The notes: a model not told the origin generated them from the letters alone. Numbered from the stretch's first letter, positions 52,624 through 62,477 are shown. The stretch is 64,000 bases of DNA from JACKII01 sp965202745 (GCA_965202745.1 CBDBCB010000020.1:310001-374000); one strand, 5' to 3'. Program-made: numbers and translations.

Positions 52624-53874
52624 TTAGTGCGCGACCGCGGCGGCGGCTTCGTCGATCAGGCGGCCGGTGGTGAAACGTTCCAGTGTGAAGGGCGCGTTCA
52701 GCGGATGCGGCTCGTCGCGGGCGATGGTGTGGGCCAGGGTGTGACCGGCCCCCGGCGTGACCTTGAAGCCGCCCGTGCCCCAGCCGCAATTGACGTAGAG
52801 ACCCTGAACCGGCGTCTTGCCCAGAATGGCCGAGCGGTCAGGCGTCACGTCCACGATACCGCCCCACTTGCGGAGCATCCGCATGCGCCGGAAGACGAGG
52901 AACATCTCGCAAATGGCGGCGACCGTGTGCTCGATCAGCGGCAGGCCGCCCCGCTGGGAATAGGACGTGTACTGGTCCGTGCCGGAGCCGATCACCAACT
53001 CGCCCTTGTCGGACTGGCTGATATAGGCGTGCACACTGTTCGACATGACCACGCAGGGGAAGACGGGCTTCACCGGCTCGCTCACCAGGGCTTGCAGGGG
53101 GAAGCTTTCCAGCGGCATGCGCACGCCTGCCGTCTCCATGATGACGGAGGTGTGGCCAGCGGCGGAGACCGCCACTTTCTTCGCCTTGATAAAGCCCTTG
53201 GCCGTCTCGACGCCCTCGACCGAGCCGTCCGGCCCGCGCCGGATCGCCGTCACCGGACAGTTCTGAATAATGTCGACGCCCCGCGCCGTTGCGGCCCTGG
53301 CATAGCCCCAGGCGACCGCATCGTGCCGGGCGGTCCCTGCCCTTCGCTGCAAGGCTGCGCCCATGACAGGATAGCGGGCGTCCTTCGCAATGCTCAGCGG
53401 CGGGCAATACGCCTTGGCCTCCGCCGGCGTCAACCATTGGTTATCCACGCCATTCAGGCGGTTTGCATGGATGTGCCGCTTGAAGCTTTGAACGTCGTGC
53501 ACGTTGTGCGCCAGCATCAGCACGCCGCGCTGGGAGAACATGGTGTTGTAATTCAGTTCCTGGGAAAGCCCGTCCCACAGGTCGATGGCGTGATCGTAGA
53601 GCCTGGCGCTTTCGTCATAGAGGTAGTTGGAGCGGATGATCGTCGTGTTCCGGCCCGTATTACCGCCGCCGAGCCAACCCTTCTCCACCACCGCCACATT
53701 GGTGATGCCGTGTTCCTTGGCCAGGTAATAGGCCGCGCCCAGCCCATGCCCGCCCGCGCCGACGATGACCACGTCGTACTCCGGCTTGGGTTGGGCATCC
53801 GGCCATTGCTCGGGCCAATTTTGATGCCCGGTCAAGGCATGGCGAACTAGCGAAAATGCCGAAAACCCGGCCAT
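52624..53874 (-). CDS. soxB: Sarcosine oxidase beta subunit
   Basis: 416 residues. The FAD site is DVVIVGAGGHGLGAAYYLA (~34-52). RHDAVAWGYARAA holds H184, the position where heterotetrameric sarcosine oxidases bind FMN covalently. The C-terminal VNCGWGTGGFKVTPGAG is diagnostic. It is first in the soxBDAG operon, on the minus strand. Folate partners often linked to this operon (glyA, purU, folD) are not in the window. Confidence 0.96.
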   Translation of the reverse strand: MAGFSAFSLVRHALTGHQNWPEQWPDAQPKPEYDVVIVGAGGHGLGAAYYLAKEHGITNVAVVEKGWLGGGNTGRNTTIIRSNYLYDESARLYDHAIDLWDGLSQELNYNTMFSQRGVLMLAHNVHDVQSFKRHIHANRLNGVDNQWLTPAEAKAYCPPLSIAKDARYPVMGAALQRRAGTARHDAVAWGYARAATARGVDIIQNCPVTAIRRGPDGSVEGVETAKGFIKAKKVAVSAAGHTSVIMETAGVRMPLESFPLQALVSEPVKPVFPCVVMSNSVHAYISQSDKGELVIGSGTDQYTSYSQRGGLPLIEHTVAAICEMFLVFRRMRMLRKWGGIVDVTPDRSAILGKTPVQGLYVNCGWGTGGFKVTPGAGHTLAHTIARDEPHPLNAPFTLERFTTGRLIDEAAAAVAH

Positions 53875-54013
53875 AGCATTGGCTCCAAAAAGCAGCGGTC
53901 ATTGCGGGATGGCGTTACATCTCATAGTGCAACGGGCGGCGCAACGGCAGCGCGACCGGATTGCGTTGAAAACGGTGTTCTGGCAGTTCGATCAGGCCGC
54001 TAGATCTCGCCGG

Positions 54014-55366
54014 TTAGTGCACGTTTGCAGCTGCGTCGCGGTACAGGCTGCGCGCGGCGACGTGCTCAAACCCAATGCTGGCAATGTCGTCCAGCAGGAT
54101 ACCAACTTCCGCCTTACGGCCAGCGCGCATGGCGGCATCGACCAGCACCTGGAAGAAAACATCGCGCTGGGCATGACTGCCGCCAACCTGGTGCAGATCA
54201 CGGCGGACGGCCCAGAGCAGGTCGACAACCTTGTTGTAATCACAGGTCCGGTGCGCAGCCATCGCCTCCACCAGCGGCACGCCAATGATCCTAGTCGCAG
54301 CCGCGACCGGTCCCTGGCCGCCATCGACTTTCTGCATGCTGTCCACCAGGGTATCCACCAAATCGAACCGGCCAACAGCGGCCAGCGCCATGGCGTCGTG
54401 GGCGCTGCTGAACGGGTTGGCATGATCGTGCACGCGGCCACCGCAAATCTCGGCGATCGTGTTCCAACGGTCGCCCACATCGACGCCGCGCAATTCCAGC
54501 CGGGTCAGCAAGGACGCCACGTTCTGCAAATCGATGGTCGCGTCGGGCATGGCTTTGACCAACGGCGATTCCGGATTGCGGACCTTGGTGTCGAGCAACT
54601 CCAGAATGCGGTCATAGTGGCCCTGCTCCAGCAGGAACAAGCAGAGATGCCACCAGCAATGGTGGGCGATCTGGTTCGAGCGGCCCCAGTTGGCAGAAAG
54701 CGGCTCCAGAAAATCAGCGCCTTCGTCAGCGCGTGCCTGCATCACCAGGGTATGAGCAACAGCATGGGCGCCCCAGGCACTTTCCGGCACGCGCTCCACC
54801 GCGCCGCGGCCGCACCGCTCCGCCGTTTCATAATCGCCGCCTTCCTCGTTAGAAAAGGCGCGGACGGCGAGGAATTGGGCATAGTCCGGCGTGTCTTCAT
54901 TCCAGGCTGACGCGGCACGTTCCGCGATATCGCGCATCCAGCGGCTCTCGCCGCTCCAGAACAATTCAAACTGGGCCAAGCGGTGTACCAGAATATCGGT
55001 CGGGTTCCGGGCCAGGTAAGCCTCAAGCAGGGAAACCCCGCCTTGCAGGCTGCCATTGCCGGCCACCTCAACTGCCTGAGCCAAGACCTGATCGCGCACC
55101 GGCGCACCTGCCAGATGAGGCTTAGCTTCCGCCAACAGTCCCTGCACGACCGGGCGGAATTTTTCGGTCCTCGCCGCATGCAGTATCCAGGCTTTCAACA
55201 GCTTGGCGGTCACAAAATCGGGGTCTGCCTCAATCGCGGAATTCAGAAGGCCCATCGCGTCGGTGTACCAGCTAACGAACGAGCGGGAACCATCAGCAAA
55301 GATTTTGGCCGCATCTGGATTGGAGGTGGACACTTCAAAGCCGTAATGGTCGGTCATTCCGCTCAT
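54014..55366 (-). CDS. TPR-type protein related to TTC38
   Basis: 450 residues, all alpha-helical and soluble. It resembles tetratricopeptide repeat protein 38: start HYGFEVSTSNPDAAKIFADG, then VHRLAQFELFWSG, ESAWGAHAVAHTLVMQARADEGADFL and HHCWWHLCLFLLEQGHYDRIL. It contains weak TPR units (e.g. LLNSAIEADPDFVTAKLLKAW). The function of the family is unknown. It lies upstream of soxB in the same direction with ~140 bp between, so co-transcription is possible but not required. A fragment of palindrome family 2 (TTCGATCAGGCCGCTAG, ~53986) lies in the gap. Confidence 0.8.
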   Translation of the reverse strand: MSGMTDHYGFEVSTSNPDAAKIFADGSRSFVSWYTDAMGLLNSAIEADPDFVTAKLLKAWILHAARTEKFRPVVQGLLAEAKPHLAGAPVRDQVLAQAVEVAGNGSLQGGVSLLEAYLARNPTDILVHRLAQFELFWSGESRWMRDIAERAASAWNEDTPDYAQFLAVRAFSNEEGGDYETAERCGRGAVERVPESAWGAHAVAHTLVMQARADEGADFLEPLSANWGRSNQIAHHCWWHLCLFLLEQGHYDRILELLDTKVRNPESPLVKAMPDATIDLQNVASLLTRLELRGVDVGDRWNTIAEICGGRVHDHANPFSSAHDAMALAAVGRFDLVDTLVDSMQKVDGGQGPVAAATRIIGVPLVEAMAAHRTCDYNKVVDLLWAVRRDLHQVGGSHAQRDVFFQVLVDAAMRAGRKAEVGILLDDIASIGFEHVAARSLYRDAAANVH

Positions 55367-55620
55367 GGATTTTGCCTCGTGCTTGCAACGTCGATCATCA
55401 ATTGGCGATAGTATGCCCTCGCGCCTGGTTCAAAGGTCAAGCCTTATCGTTTGGACCAAGAACCCACTGGTGCGCCGCCACCTGTAACCACTGCCGACCA
55501 ATTCACCGAGCCCCAACGGCAAGACTAGCTGACGCCAACGGCACCTCAACGGCAAGCACCAGGCGGCACACAGTACCTGGACCTGCCAACTTCCTGGCCG
55601 ATAATAACATTGAGCACGCA

Positions 55621-56862
55621 ATGACACTCGACACCCACCACCAGCAACGCCGCGACCGCCGCAATGTGGCCGTTCTTGCGACATGCCAGATGCTCTACAA
55701 TTCGGGGCGTTCGCTGCTGGTGGCGACGAACCCGCTTATCGCCTACCAGATTGTGCCGGATAAATCGCTGTCGGCCGTGCCGATTTTCCTGGCGGTGGTT
55801 GGCACGGCAGCCGCCGGCATCCCTGCCTCGCTGCTGATGCGTCGGATCGGCCGGGGGCCTGGCTTTGCGGCGGGATCGGCGATTGGCGTTGCGGGCGGTC
55901 TCGCCTGTATCTGGGGCATTGAGACCGCCGGATTTCCGATGTTCTGCCTGGGCGTGCTGCTGTTCGGCTTTTTCTCCGGATTTGCCCAATTGTACCGCTT
56001 TGCGGCAGCGGACGTGGCTTCCGAGGAATTCAAGAGCCGCGCCATCTCCCTGGTGCTAACGGGCGGCCTGGTGGCAGCCTTTGTCGGACCGGAGTTGGCC
56101 AAGCTCGGCGAGTTCATGATCGCCGACCGGCCCTTTATGGCGTCCTATGGCTTCCAGACCGCGCTTACCGTGCTGAGCGGCATTGTCGTCATGGCGGTAG
56201 ACATACCGAAACTAACGAAGGAAGAAGCCAAGCAAGGCGGCCGTCCCATCGGCCAGATCATGCGCCAGCCGGTGTTTATCGTGGCCACGCTCTGCGCAAC
56301 GGTCGGGCAGGCGGTGATGAACCTGCTGATGACCTCCACCCCGCTTGCCATGCAGCATGCGCAGCACCAGTTTTCGTCCACAGCGCTGGTGATCGAGTGG
56401 CATATCTTTTTCATGTACGCGCCGGGCTTCTTCACCGGCTCAATCATCAAACGCCTTGGAGTGACGCGGGTAATCGCGCTGGGGATCGCGATCCAGACGG
56501 TTTGCGTCGTGATCGCCCTGGCGGGCCAGCAAGTGATGCACTTCTGGGCCGCCATGGCTTTGTTGGGGCTGGGCTGGAATTTCGCCTTTACCGCATCCAC
56601 CAACCTGTTGACCGAGGTGCACACATCGGCGGAGCGGGCAAAAACCCAGGCTGCCACCAACTTCATTATCTTCTCGGTCGTGGCCGCCGGCACCTTTTCA
56701 TCGGGCGGCCTGATGCACGCGTTCGGCTGGACCTGGGTCAATCTCGGCGCGCTGCCATTGCTGGCGATTTCCCTGTTCGCCGCACTTTGGCTCCGGCAAT
56801 GGCGGCGGAGGCGGCTGCGCTCTACCTCGGCAAGACAGAGGCGAAAGTGGCGGAAAGCCTAG
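55621..56862 (+). CDS. MFS transporter with unusual C-terminal tail
   Basis: 413 residues with about twelve hydrophobic segments (IFLAVVGTAAAGIPASLLMRRIGR, AVMNLLMTSTPLAMQ, MYAPGFFTGSIIKRLGVTRV). ATG 55621 was chosen at the first Met before a hydrophilic leader; the frame upstream has no family match. The last ~22 residues (WRRRRLRSTSARQRRKWRKA) are read through DNA that in another frame encodes esterase, so the native C-terminus was replaced by a deletion joint. The membrane part is complete. Substrate unknown. Confidence 0.82.
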   Translation: MTLDTHHQQRRDRRNVAVLATCQMLYNSGRSLLVATNPLIAYQIVPDKSLSAVPIFLAVVGTAAAGIPASLLMRRIGRGPGFAAGSAIGVAGGLACIWGIETAGFPMFCLGVLLFGFFSGFAQLYRFAAADVASEEFKSRAISLVLTGGLVAAFVGPELAKLGEFMIADRPFMASYGFQTALTVLSGIVVMAVDIPKLTKEEAKQGGRPIGQIMRQPVFIVATLCATVGQAVMNLLMTSTPLAMQHAQHQFSSTALVIEWHIFFMYAPGFFTGSIIKRLGVTRVIALGIAIQTVCVVIALAGQQVMHFWAAMALLGLGWNFAFTASTNLLTEVHTSAERAKTQAATNFIIFSVVAAGTFSSGGLMHAFGWTWVNLGALPLLAISLFAALWLRQWRRRRLRSTSARQRRKWRKA

Positions 56863-57266
56863 CCTTCCCGTTCGGCGACACCCAGTTCACGCTCGGCACC
56901 TGGGGCATTGGCCAGTGTATGGCGGCGGCCGGGCAGCCAGTCTGGCGCTATTTCCTGAATCGGCATCCGGGCGGACGCGCCTGGCCACCGAAGCATGGCG
57001 AGGACGTGACCTATACCTTTGGCAATTTGCAGCACACGGATGCCCAGGAGGGCACTATCGGACCACTGGATGAGGCGGTCTCCGGCTCCATCATGCAAAG
57101 CTGGGTCCGCTTTGCCTATGGCAAAGCGCCTGATGGCACAGACTGGCCATGGGTGACGGCGGACGCGAGCCCCTACCGCGTGCTGGGTGATAAAATCAGC
57201 ACCGGCGAAGGCTGGCGCGCGGAGCAGATCGCCTTCCTAGACCGGTATTTTGATGCACGGGGGTAA
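56799..57266 (+). pseudogene. Carboxylesterase type B, C-terminal remnant
   Basis: A frame of 155 residues from ATG 56799 that overlaps the end of the MFS gene. It matches the last third of a type B carboxylesterase (para-nitrobenzyl-esterase type): ALYLGKTEAKVAESLAFPFGDTQFTLG, PVWRYFLNRHPG, KHGEDVTYTFGNL (the His of the triad lies in this region) and SWVRFAYGKAPDGTDWPW. The nucleophile Ser and the acidic residue domain are missing, so it is a remnant. A deletion between the MFS end and the esterase middle is the simplest explanation. Confidence 0.78.
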
Positions 57267-57340
57267 GTGAGAGGCTCAGGCCAATACCGGTTCCCGCCTC
57301 CAGTGCGGCAGGACTGACGAAGTCAAATTGTGAACGCCAG

Positions 57341-57835
57341 CTAAATCCAATCTGGCGTTGGCGGTATGCGTCCTGGCTTCAGGGCGGGATGGTCGGCAGT
57401 GATGTCGTCCATGCGGTGGCGGGTCAGGCGCATGAAGGAAATGCGCCATTCGCCATCTGCGCGGACATATTCTTCCTCGTAGACGCCCCAGCCGATCCAG
57501 CCGCGCCCCTCAGCCGAAGCAGCAGCAGCGGGGAACTCCACATAGTCCATCATCGGCCAAGCGGCGCGGGCGCTGCCGGAGCCGAGGAGGACGATTTCCG
57601 GTGCATGGACGTGATGAATGGAAACGGTCGAGCCTATACGCTCTGCAATGCCATCGACGAAGCTAGCGATGCCGGTGCCATCAGGTACGGAGCCGAAACC
57701 CGCTACCGTGGCATCGGGCGTGAAAAGCGTCTTCAGTCGCGCCCACTGCTTCGTATCAACGAAACGGCAATAAGCGGCTTTGACTTGGCGGATGGCCTTC
57801 ATGGCCAGCAGATCGTCCAGTGAGGCAGGTGTCAT
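57341..57835 (-). CDS. SnoaL/NTF2-like domain protein
   Basis: 164 residues. It has a single NTF2-like cone fold: MKAIRQVKAAYCRFVDTKQWARLKTLFTPDATV, SIHHVHAPEIVLLG and GWGVYEEEYVRADGEWRISFMRLTRHR. SnoaL_4-type members act as small hydrolases, isomerases or ring-hydroxylating accessory proteins. It is adjacent to and co-oriented with a VOC dioxygenase-like gene and a Rieske oxygenase (gap 16 bp), so probably one aromatic or steroid-type degradation unit. Confidence 0.87.
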   Translation of the reverse strand: MTPASLDDLLAMKAIRQVKAAYCRFVDTKQWARLKTLFTPDATVAGFGSVPDGTGIASFVDGIAERIGSTVSIHHVHAPEIVLLGSGSARAAWPMMDYVEFPAAAASAEGRGWIGWGVYEEEYVRADGEWRISFMRLTRHRMDDITADHPALKPGRIPPTPDWI

Positions 57836-57851
57836 GGAAATGGCTCCCGCT

Positions 57852-58427
57852 TCACGACGATTTCAGCAGGCTTTTGTCCTGCACCGTCGCGTCCTGTCCC
57901 TTGACCGGGTCAGCGATGGCAGCTTCCAGGGAGGGCGAGCCCTTCCACTCATCGCGCGGACGGGAGACGCCTGGCGCACCGACCTGGTCGATGCCCCAAT
58001 AGATCTCCAACCGATGATTGTCCGGGTCACGGAATTCCACGGCGAACTGGCAGCCGGCGCGGCGGCGGCCGTCGAAATCGATCTGTACACCGGCAGCGCG
58101 CAGATGGTCCCGGGCCCGCAGCACCTCATCGAGATTGGCGACCTCAAAGGCAACGTGGTTCAGTTCCGTGTTCTGCGCCGGACCATCCAGGCCGCCGACC
58201 AGCGCCAGCCCGTGATGGTCGGGGCTGAAGCGCAGGAAGGTCATGCCGCCGGGCATCATGTCTTCGGCATAGACATCGGAGATTTCCATGCCCAGCACGC
58301 CGACATAGAAATTGACCGAGCACACCATATCCGCCACTTGCAGGACCACGTGGCCGATTTTGCCGATGCGGAACGGCAGGCCGTGCGGGCGTTGCTTCTT
58401 GGCGATGGCTTCAACGTCGATACCCAT
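57852..58427 (-). CDS. VOC-family extradiol dioxygenase-like protein
   Basis: 191 residues from ATG 58427. It has two vicinal-oxygen-chelate modules, with metal ligands His in KIGHVVLQVADM, His in LNHVAFEVANLDEV and Glu in RLEIYWGIDQV. This is the layout of one-domain extradiol dioxygenases and related glyoxalases. It lies between the NTF2-like gene and the Rieske oxygenase, as expected if it cleaves the product of ring hydroxylation. An alternative upstream start at 58511 lies within the Rieske gene. Confidence 0.88.
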   Translation of the reverse strand: MGIDVEAIAKKQRPHGLPFRIGKIGHVVLQVADMVCSVNFYVGVLGMEISDVYAEDMMPGGMTFLRFSPDHHGLALVGGLDGPAQNTELNHVAFEVANLDEVLRARDHLRAAGVQIDFDGRRRAGCQFAVEFRDPDNHRLEIYWGIDQVGAPGVSRPRDEWKGSPSLEAAIADPVKGQDATVQDKSLLKSS

Positions 58428-58435
58428 AGGAATGC

Positions 58436-59775
58436 TCACTCTGCTGCTTGTTTGGTGTAGTCGGCGGCCCGCAGGGCGCTTGCGACTTGTTTCTCGTAGG
58501 CCTCTTCCCAATCCACATCGGGCTCCTCCACAAAGAAGCCGCTGCGGGCGGTGCGGAAAATATCCGGATCTTCCACGCCGGGCGAGGGTTTGCCCGTTTC
58601 CGCATGAGCGCGGGCGGCGCGCAGGATGGCACGGCGGGTGCGGGTGATCATCTGATCGCTGGGCGCCAGATGTTCGAACGTGTGATCGATGATGATGCCC
58701 ATGCTCTCTGTAATGGCCTGATCCTGTAGGTGGATGCCGTCGATGCCCATATAAATCTCGTCTCGCATCTGTGCGTCACGGTCGATCAGATAGTCGTTCT
58801 CCGCATTGGCTTCCATCCGCCAGCGGCCATACCAGTCTGCCGTGTTGGGCAACAGCTTGTCAGGCGAGGAACCGGGGATCGTGCCGCCATCGTTCAGTGG
58901 GGCACCACGTTGGTGCGGTTCCGCGCTACCTCCTTGCCCATCCATTGGATGGAGACAAACATGGTGTGGGTGTCGTCCATGGGAACCCAGCCCCGCGCAA
59001 TGATGTAGGTCTCAAACCGCGCCTGGGGCGTCTGCGTCCAGAAAGGGAACATGAAATTGTTGAAGCGCCAGTAGGTGCGGCGGCCATCCTCATGCGGGCG
59101 GTATGCTGCGTATTGGGTGCCGTACTCGCGCTCGCGCAACAGGTATTGCGGCACCCGGTCGGAGACCGTGCCGTGGATCGGATGCCCCTCCGGCACATTG
59201 TCCGGCTTAACGCTGCCCACATGCAGAAAGCCGAAATGCGAGGTGTCGATGTCGCCTTCCAGCGCCTGCAACCAATGGCACTCGCGCTGGATAAACCGGA
59301 CGGTCACCTCCCCCTCCGGCATCAGGTTAGCCTCGAACGAGGGCAGTTCCGGCATCTGCTCTGCATTGCCCATATAGACCCAGACGACGCCGTTCCGCTC
59401 CCGGACCGGGTAGGCCTTGGCATGGACCTTGTTGGCAAAGTTCTGCTCGGCGGTCAGGTTCGGCTGTTCGATGCACTGGCCGTCGGCGGCGAATTTCCAG
59501 CCGTGATAGACACAGCGGATTCCGTCATCCTCCGTCCGGCCGAAAAACAGGGACGCGCACCGGTGCAGGCAGCGGTGATCCATGATCCCGGCCTTGCCGC
59601 TCTTGTCGCGGAAGCCAATCAGCTTTTCGCCGAGCAGCACCAAGCGGACCGGCAGCTCCCCGGCTTTAAGCTCCGAGGTCATGGCGGCGGGTATCCAGTA
59701 TTGCCGCATGAAATTGCCCATGATCGTTCCTGGGCCGACGCGGGTTAACTCTACGCTTTCTTGCGCTGTTGTCAT
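58436..59775 (-). pseudogene. Rieske-type aromatic ring-hydroxylating oxygenase, one frameshift
   Basis: The N-terminal Rieske domain has C69-x-H71 and C88-x2-H91 (RCLHRCASL, RCVYHGWKF). The mononuclear iron site is GDIDTSHFGFLH (H180, H185). The family is of the phthalate 4,5-dioxygenase / vanillate demethylase alpha type. The frame ends at TGA 58896-58894 after VVPH. A missing C there explains it: restoring it gives VVPHLNDGGTIPGSSPDKLL and runs on to ADYTKQAAE and the stop at 58436. The corrected length is ~446 residues, normal. With only one change it may be an assembly error in an otherwise working gene. No ferredoxin or reductase lies next to it. Confidence 0.85.
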
Positions 59776-59955
59776 GGTTTCCTCCGTCTATAGGGCCGGG
59801 ATTTACGGCGCAGCCTTATTCTTTGGAGAACGCTAGACCGAAAGACGGGTCTGAGCCAGACTCTTTCGTTGGAAATCAGGCGAGCGATTGCGATTTGCTA
59901 GCTGGCTGGCGGAAAATATCGGAATGATCGCCTGGCATCCGGCGCGCCGGCGTGG

Positions 59956-59977
59956 GTCCTGCGCTGAAGCGCAGGAC
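59956..59977. repeat. Perfect hairpin downstream of ruvB
   Basis: GTCCTGCGCT and AGCGCAGGAC (10-bp arms) flank a 2-base centre. It lies ~25 bp after the ruvB stop on the minus strand, a plausible rho-independent-like stop for the ruv operon, but no U-run follows. Confidence 0.5.
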
Positions 59978-59999
59978 GGGAGGAGGCGTATTGCCGGTT

Positions 60000-61076
60000 T
60001 CAGCCTTCCCCGCCGTCCGCATCACCGCCGAACATGTCTGCCTGGCCGTTGCCGGATAACGCCCCCTTCGGCGCGGTCAGGCCGAGGTGGTCCCAGGCCT
60101 GGCCGGTCAACATGCGGCCGCGGAGCGTGCGGGCGACGAAGCCTTCCTGCATCAGGTAGGGCTCGATCACTTCCTCGATCGCGTCGCGCGCTTCGGAGAG
60201 GGCAGCGGCGATGGTCTCCACGCCCACCGGGCCGCCGCCGTAATGCGCCGCCAGAATGGTCAGATAGCGGCGGTCGGCACTGTCCAGGCCGCGGGCATCG
60301 ACGCCCAGCCGCTCCAGCGCGCGTTTGGCGAGGGCGTGAGTCAGGTTGCCTTCGGTCTCGACCAGGGCAAAGTCGGCCACCCGGCGCAACAGGCGTCCGG
60401 CAACGCGGGGCGTGCCGCGGGCGCGGGCGGCGATTTCGGCGATACCGTCCTTTTCCGCTGTCATCCCCATCAGGCCCGACGCCCGTGCGACGATCGAGGC
60501 AAGCTCGTCGTGGGTGTAGAATTCCAGCCGGACCGGAATGCCGAAGCGGTCGCGCAAGGGCGTCGTCAACAGGCCAAGCCGGGTGGTCGCGCCGATCAGG
60601 GTGAAGGGCTGGAGGTCGATGCGAACGGTGCGGGCGGCAGGCCCCTCCCCGATCACCAGATCGAGTTCAAAATCCTCCATGGCCGGATAGAGGATTTCCT
60701 CCACCACCGGGCTCAGGCGGTGGATTTCATCGATGAACAGCACATTGCGGGCTTCGAGATTGGTCAGCACGGCAGCCAGGTCGCCGGGCCGCGCAATCAC
60801 CGGGCCAGAGGTCATACGGAAATTCACGCCCAACTCCCGCGCCACGATCTGCGCGAGCGTGGTCTTGCCGAGGCCCGGCGGGCCATAGAACAGCAGATGG
60901 TCCATGGCCTGTGCCCGCTGCCGGGCCGCCTGGATGAAGACGCGCAGGTTCTGGCGCGCCTCCGTCTGGCCGGTAAAATCGTCCAGCAATTGCGGGCGGA
61001 GCGCCCGGTTGTCGGCCTGGGCGTCCTCTTCCAGGTGGGCATCGGCCCGCAGGATGGGATCGGGATCAGTCACCAA
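60000..61076 (-). CDS. ruvB: Holliday junction branch migration ATPase RuvB
   Basis: 358 residues. Walker A is GPPGLGKT (65-72), Walker B is VLFIDEIHRL, sensor region VIGEGPAARTVRIDLQPFTLIGATTR with the RuvB-specific loop, and the winged helix near the end (QEGFVARTLRGRMLTGQAWDHLG). It drives branch migration with RuvA. It follows ruvA by 6 bp. The C-terminal 15 residues (GNGQADMFGGDADGGEG) are an acidic tail. Confidence 0.97.
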   Translation of the reverse strand: MVTDPDPILRADAHLEEDAQADNRALRPQLLDDFTGQTEARQNLRVFIQAARQRAQAMDHLLFYGPPGLGKTTLAQIVARELGVNFRMTSGPVIARPGDLAAVLTNLEARNVLFIDEIHRLSPVVEEILYPAMEDFELDLVIGEGPAARTVRIDLQPFTLIGATTRLGLLTTPLRDRFGIPVRLEFYTHDELASIVARASGLMGMTAEKDGIAEIAARARGTPRVAGRLLRRVADFALVETEGNLTHALAKRALERLGVDARGLDSADRRYLTILAAHYGGGPVGVETIAAALSEARDAIEEVIEPYLMQEGFVARTLRGRMLTGQAWDHLGLTAPKGALSGNGQADMFGGDADGGEG

Positions 61077-61082
61077 TGATCC

Positions 61083-61763
61083 CTAAAGCGAACGGGCCAA
61101 CAGGCGCAATGCGGCCTTGATCAAATTTTCCGCCGAGGCGCTCTCGCCCGCGTGCGAAGCCTCCGCCACCGCACTGGCAGCCTCGCCCCGGTCGTAACCG
61201 AGGTTGATCAGCGCCGATAGCGCATCGGCGGTGGCCTCTGCATTGCTCGCGCCTGCGCCACCATCTGGTTCGGGCTTAGGCCCGGCCGGAGCGGCGACAG
61301 GCGAAGCCGCACCTGTCCGCGCTTCAGCCGTACGCCCCGCCTTCGCGCCCAGGGCCATGATCGTCGGTGCTTTGTCCTTCAGCTCGTTGACGATGCGGGC
61401 GGCGAGTTTCGGCCCGACGCCGGGGGCGGCGCGCACCGCGTTCGTATCGCCAAGGGCAATGGCGCGGCTGACGCCATCCGGCCCCAGCGCACCCAGAATG
61501 GAGAGCGAGGCCTTCGCGCCGACGCCCTGCACCGTGGTCAACAGGCGGTGCCATTCCCGCTCCGCCACCGTGCGAAAGCCCAACAGTTGCAGCAGGTCTT
61601 CGCGCACCACCAGCTCCGTGTAGAGGCTGGCGATCTCCCCCGGTCCCGGCAACGACGCCAAAGTGCCGGGCGCGCAATAGAGGATATAGCCGACACCCGC
61701 CGTTTCGATCAGCGCGTGATCCTCGCCAATATAGTCGACGACGCCTGTTATCTTGCCGATCAT
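61083..61763 (-). CDS. ruvA: Holliday junction DNA helicase subunit RuvA
   Basis: 226 residues. It has an N-terminal OB fold (MIGKITGVVDYIGEDHALIET), helix-hairpin-helix repeats (LTTVQGVGAKASLSILGALG and AAPGVGPKLAARIVNELKDK) and C-terminal domain III (ALINLGYDRGEAASAVAEA), joined by a longer than usual Ala/Pro-rich linker (~145-175). It binds the four-way junction and recruits RuvB. Confidence 0.96.
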   Translation of the reverse strand: MIGKITGVVDYIGEDHALIETAGVGYILYCAPGTLASLPGPGEIASLYTELVVREDLLQLLGFRTVAEREWHRLLTTVQGVGAKASLSILGALGPDGVSRAIALGDTNAVRAAPGVGPKLAARIVNELKDKAPTIMALGAKAGRTAEARTGAASPVAAPAGPKPEPDGGAGASNAEATADALSALINLGYDRGEAASAVAEASHAGESASAENLIKAALRLLARSL

Positions 61764-61773
61764 TCACCCGTAC

Positions 61774-62289
61774 TCATCGAACCGCACTCATTGTTTTGCT
61801 CATGGCATTGGCCCGGCGCTGTTCCGCCGTGGCGCTCCAGATATGACAGATGGCTATAGCCAGCGCGTCGGCCGAGTCGGCGCTGGCGGGCTCCACGCCG
61901 GGAAGCAGAAGGCGGATCATGTGCTGCACCTGGGCCTTGTCGGCATGACCGACGCCGACGACGGCTTTCTTCACCGTATTGGGCGCATATTCCGCCACGG
62001 GCAAGCCAGCGCGGGCGGGTACTAACAGCGCCACGGCCCGCGCCTGACCGAGCTTCAAAGTGCCAGCCGCGTCCTTGCTGACGAAGGTCTGTTCGACGGC
62101 GGCTGCTTGCGGCGCGTGGCCGTCGATAACGTTCTGCAATTCGTCGTAGAGACGCCCCAACCTCTCCGCCAAATCGCCCTTGCCAGACTTGCAAAAGCCG
62201 TCACCCAGATGGATCAGCTTGTCGCCCCGCGCCTCCACCACACCCCACCCGGTACGGACCAAGCCAGGATCGATACCGATGACACGCAT
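61774..62289 (-). CDS. ruvC: Crossover junction endodeoxyribonuclease RuvC
   Basis: 171 residues. The acidic catalytic residues are D7 (MRVIGIDPGL), the Glu of AAAVEQTFVSKDA and the Asp pair in ASADSADALAIAICH. It resolves Holliday junctions made by RuvAB. It is first in ruvC-ruvA-ruvB on the minus strand, with 10 bp to ruvA. No YebC-type gene is beside it within the window. Confidence 0.96.
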   Translation of the reverse strand: MRVIGIDPGLVRTGWGVVEARGDKLIHLGDGFCKSGKGDLAERLGRLYDELQNVIDGHAPQAAAVEQTFVSKDAAGTLKLGQARAVALLVPARAGLPVAEYAPNTVKKAVVGVGHADKAQVQHMIRLLLPGVEPASADSADALAIAICHIWSATAEQRRANAMSKTMSAVR

Positions 62290-62477
62290 GGATAAAAACG
62301 CCTTCTGCTTTGCATTTTATAGCCGTGCGTTGGCACGCCGACTCTGCACCGTAACCAACTTACTGTTGATTCGCGGCACACCGATGCAGAAATCGCCGTA
62401 ACCATTTCTGAGCCTCAATTGCAATCACACGATTGTCATAGGCAGGCATCCTGTGGTTGATTAGGGACATGCTACTT

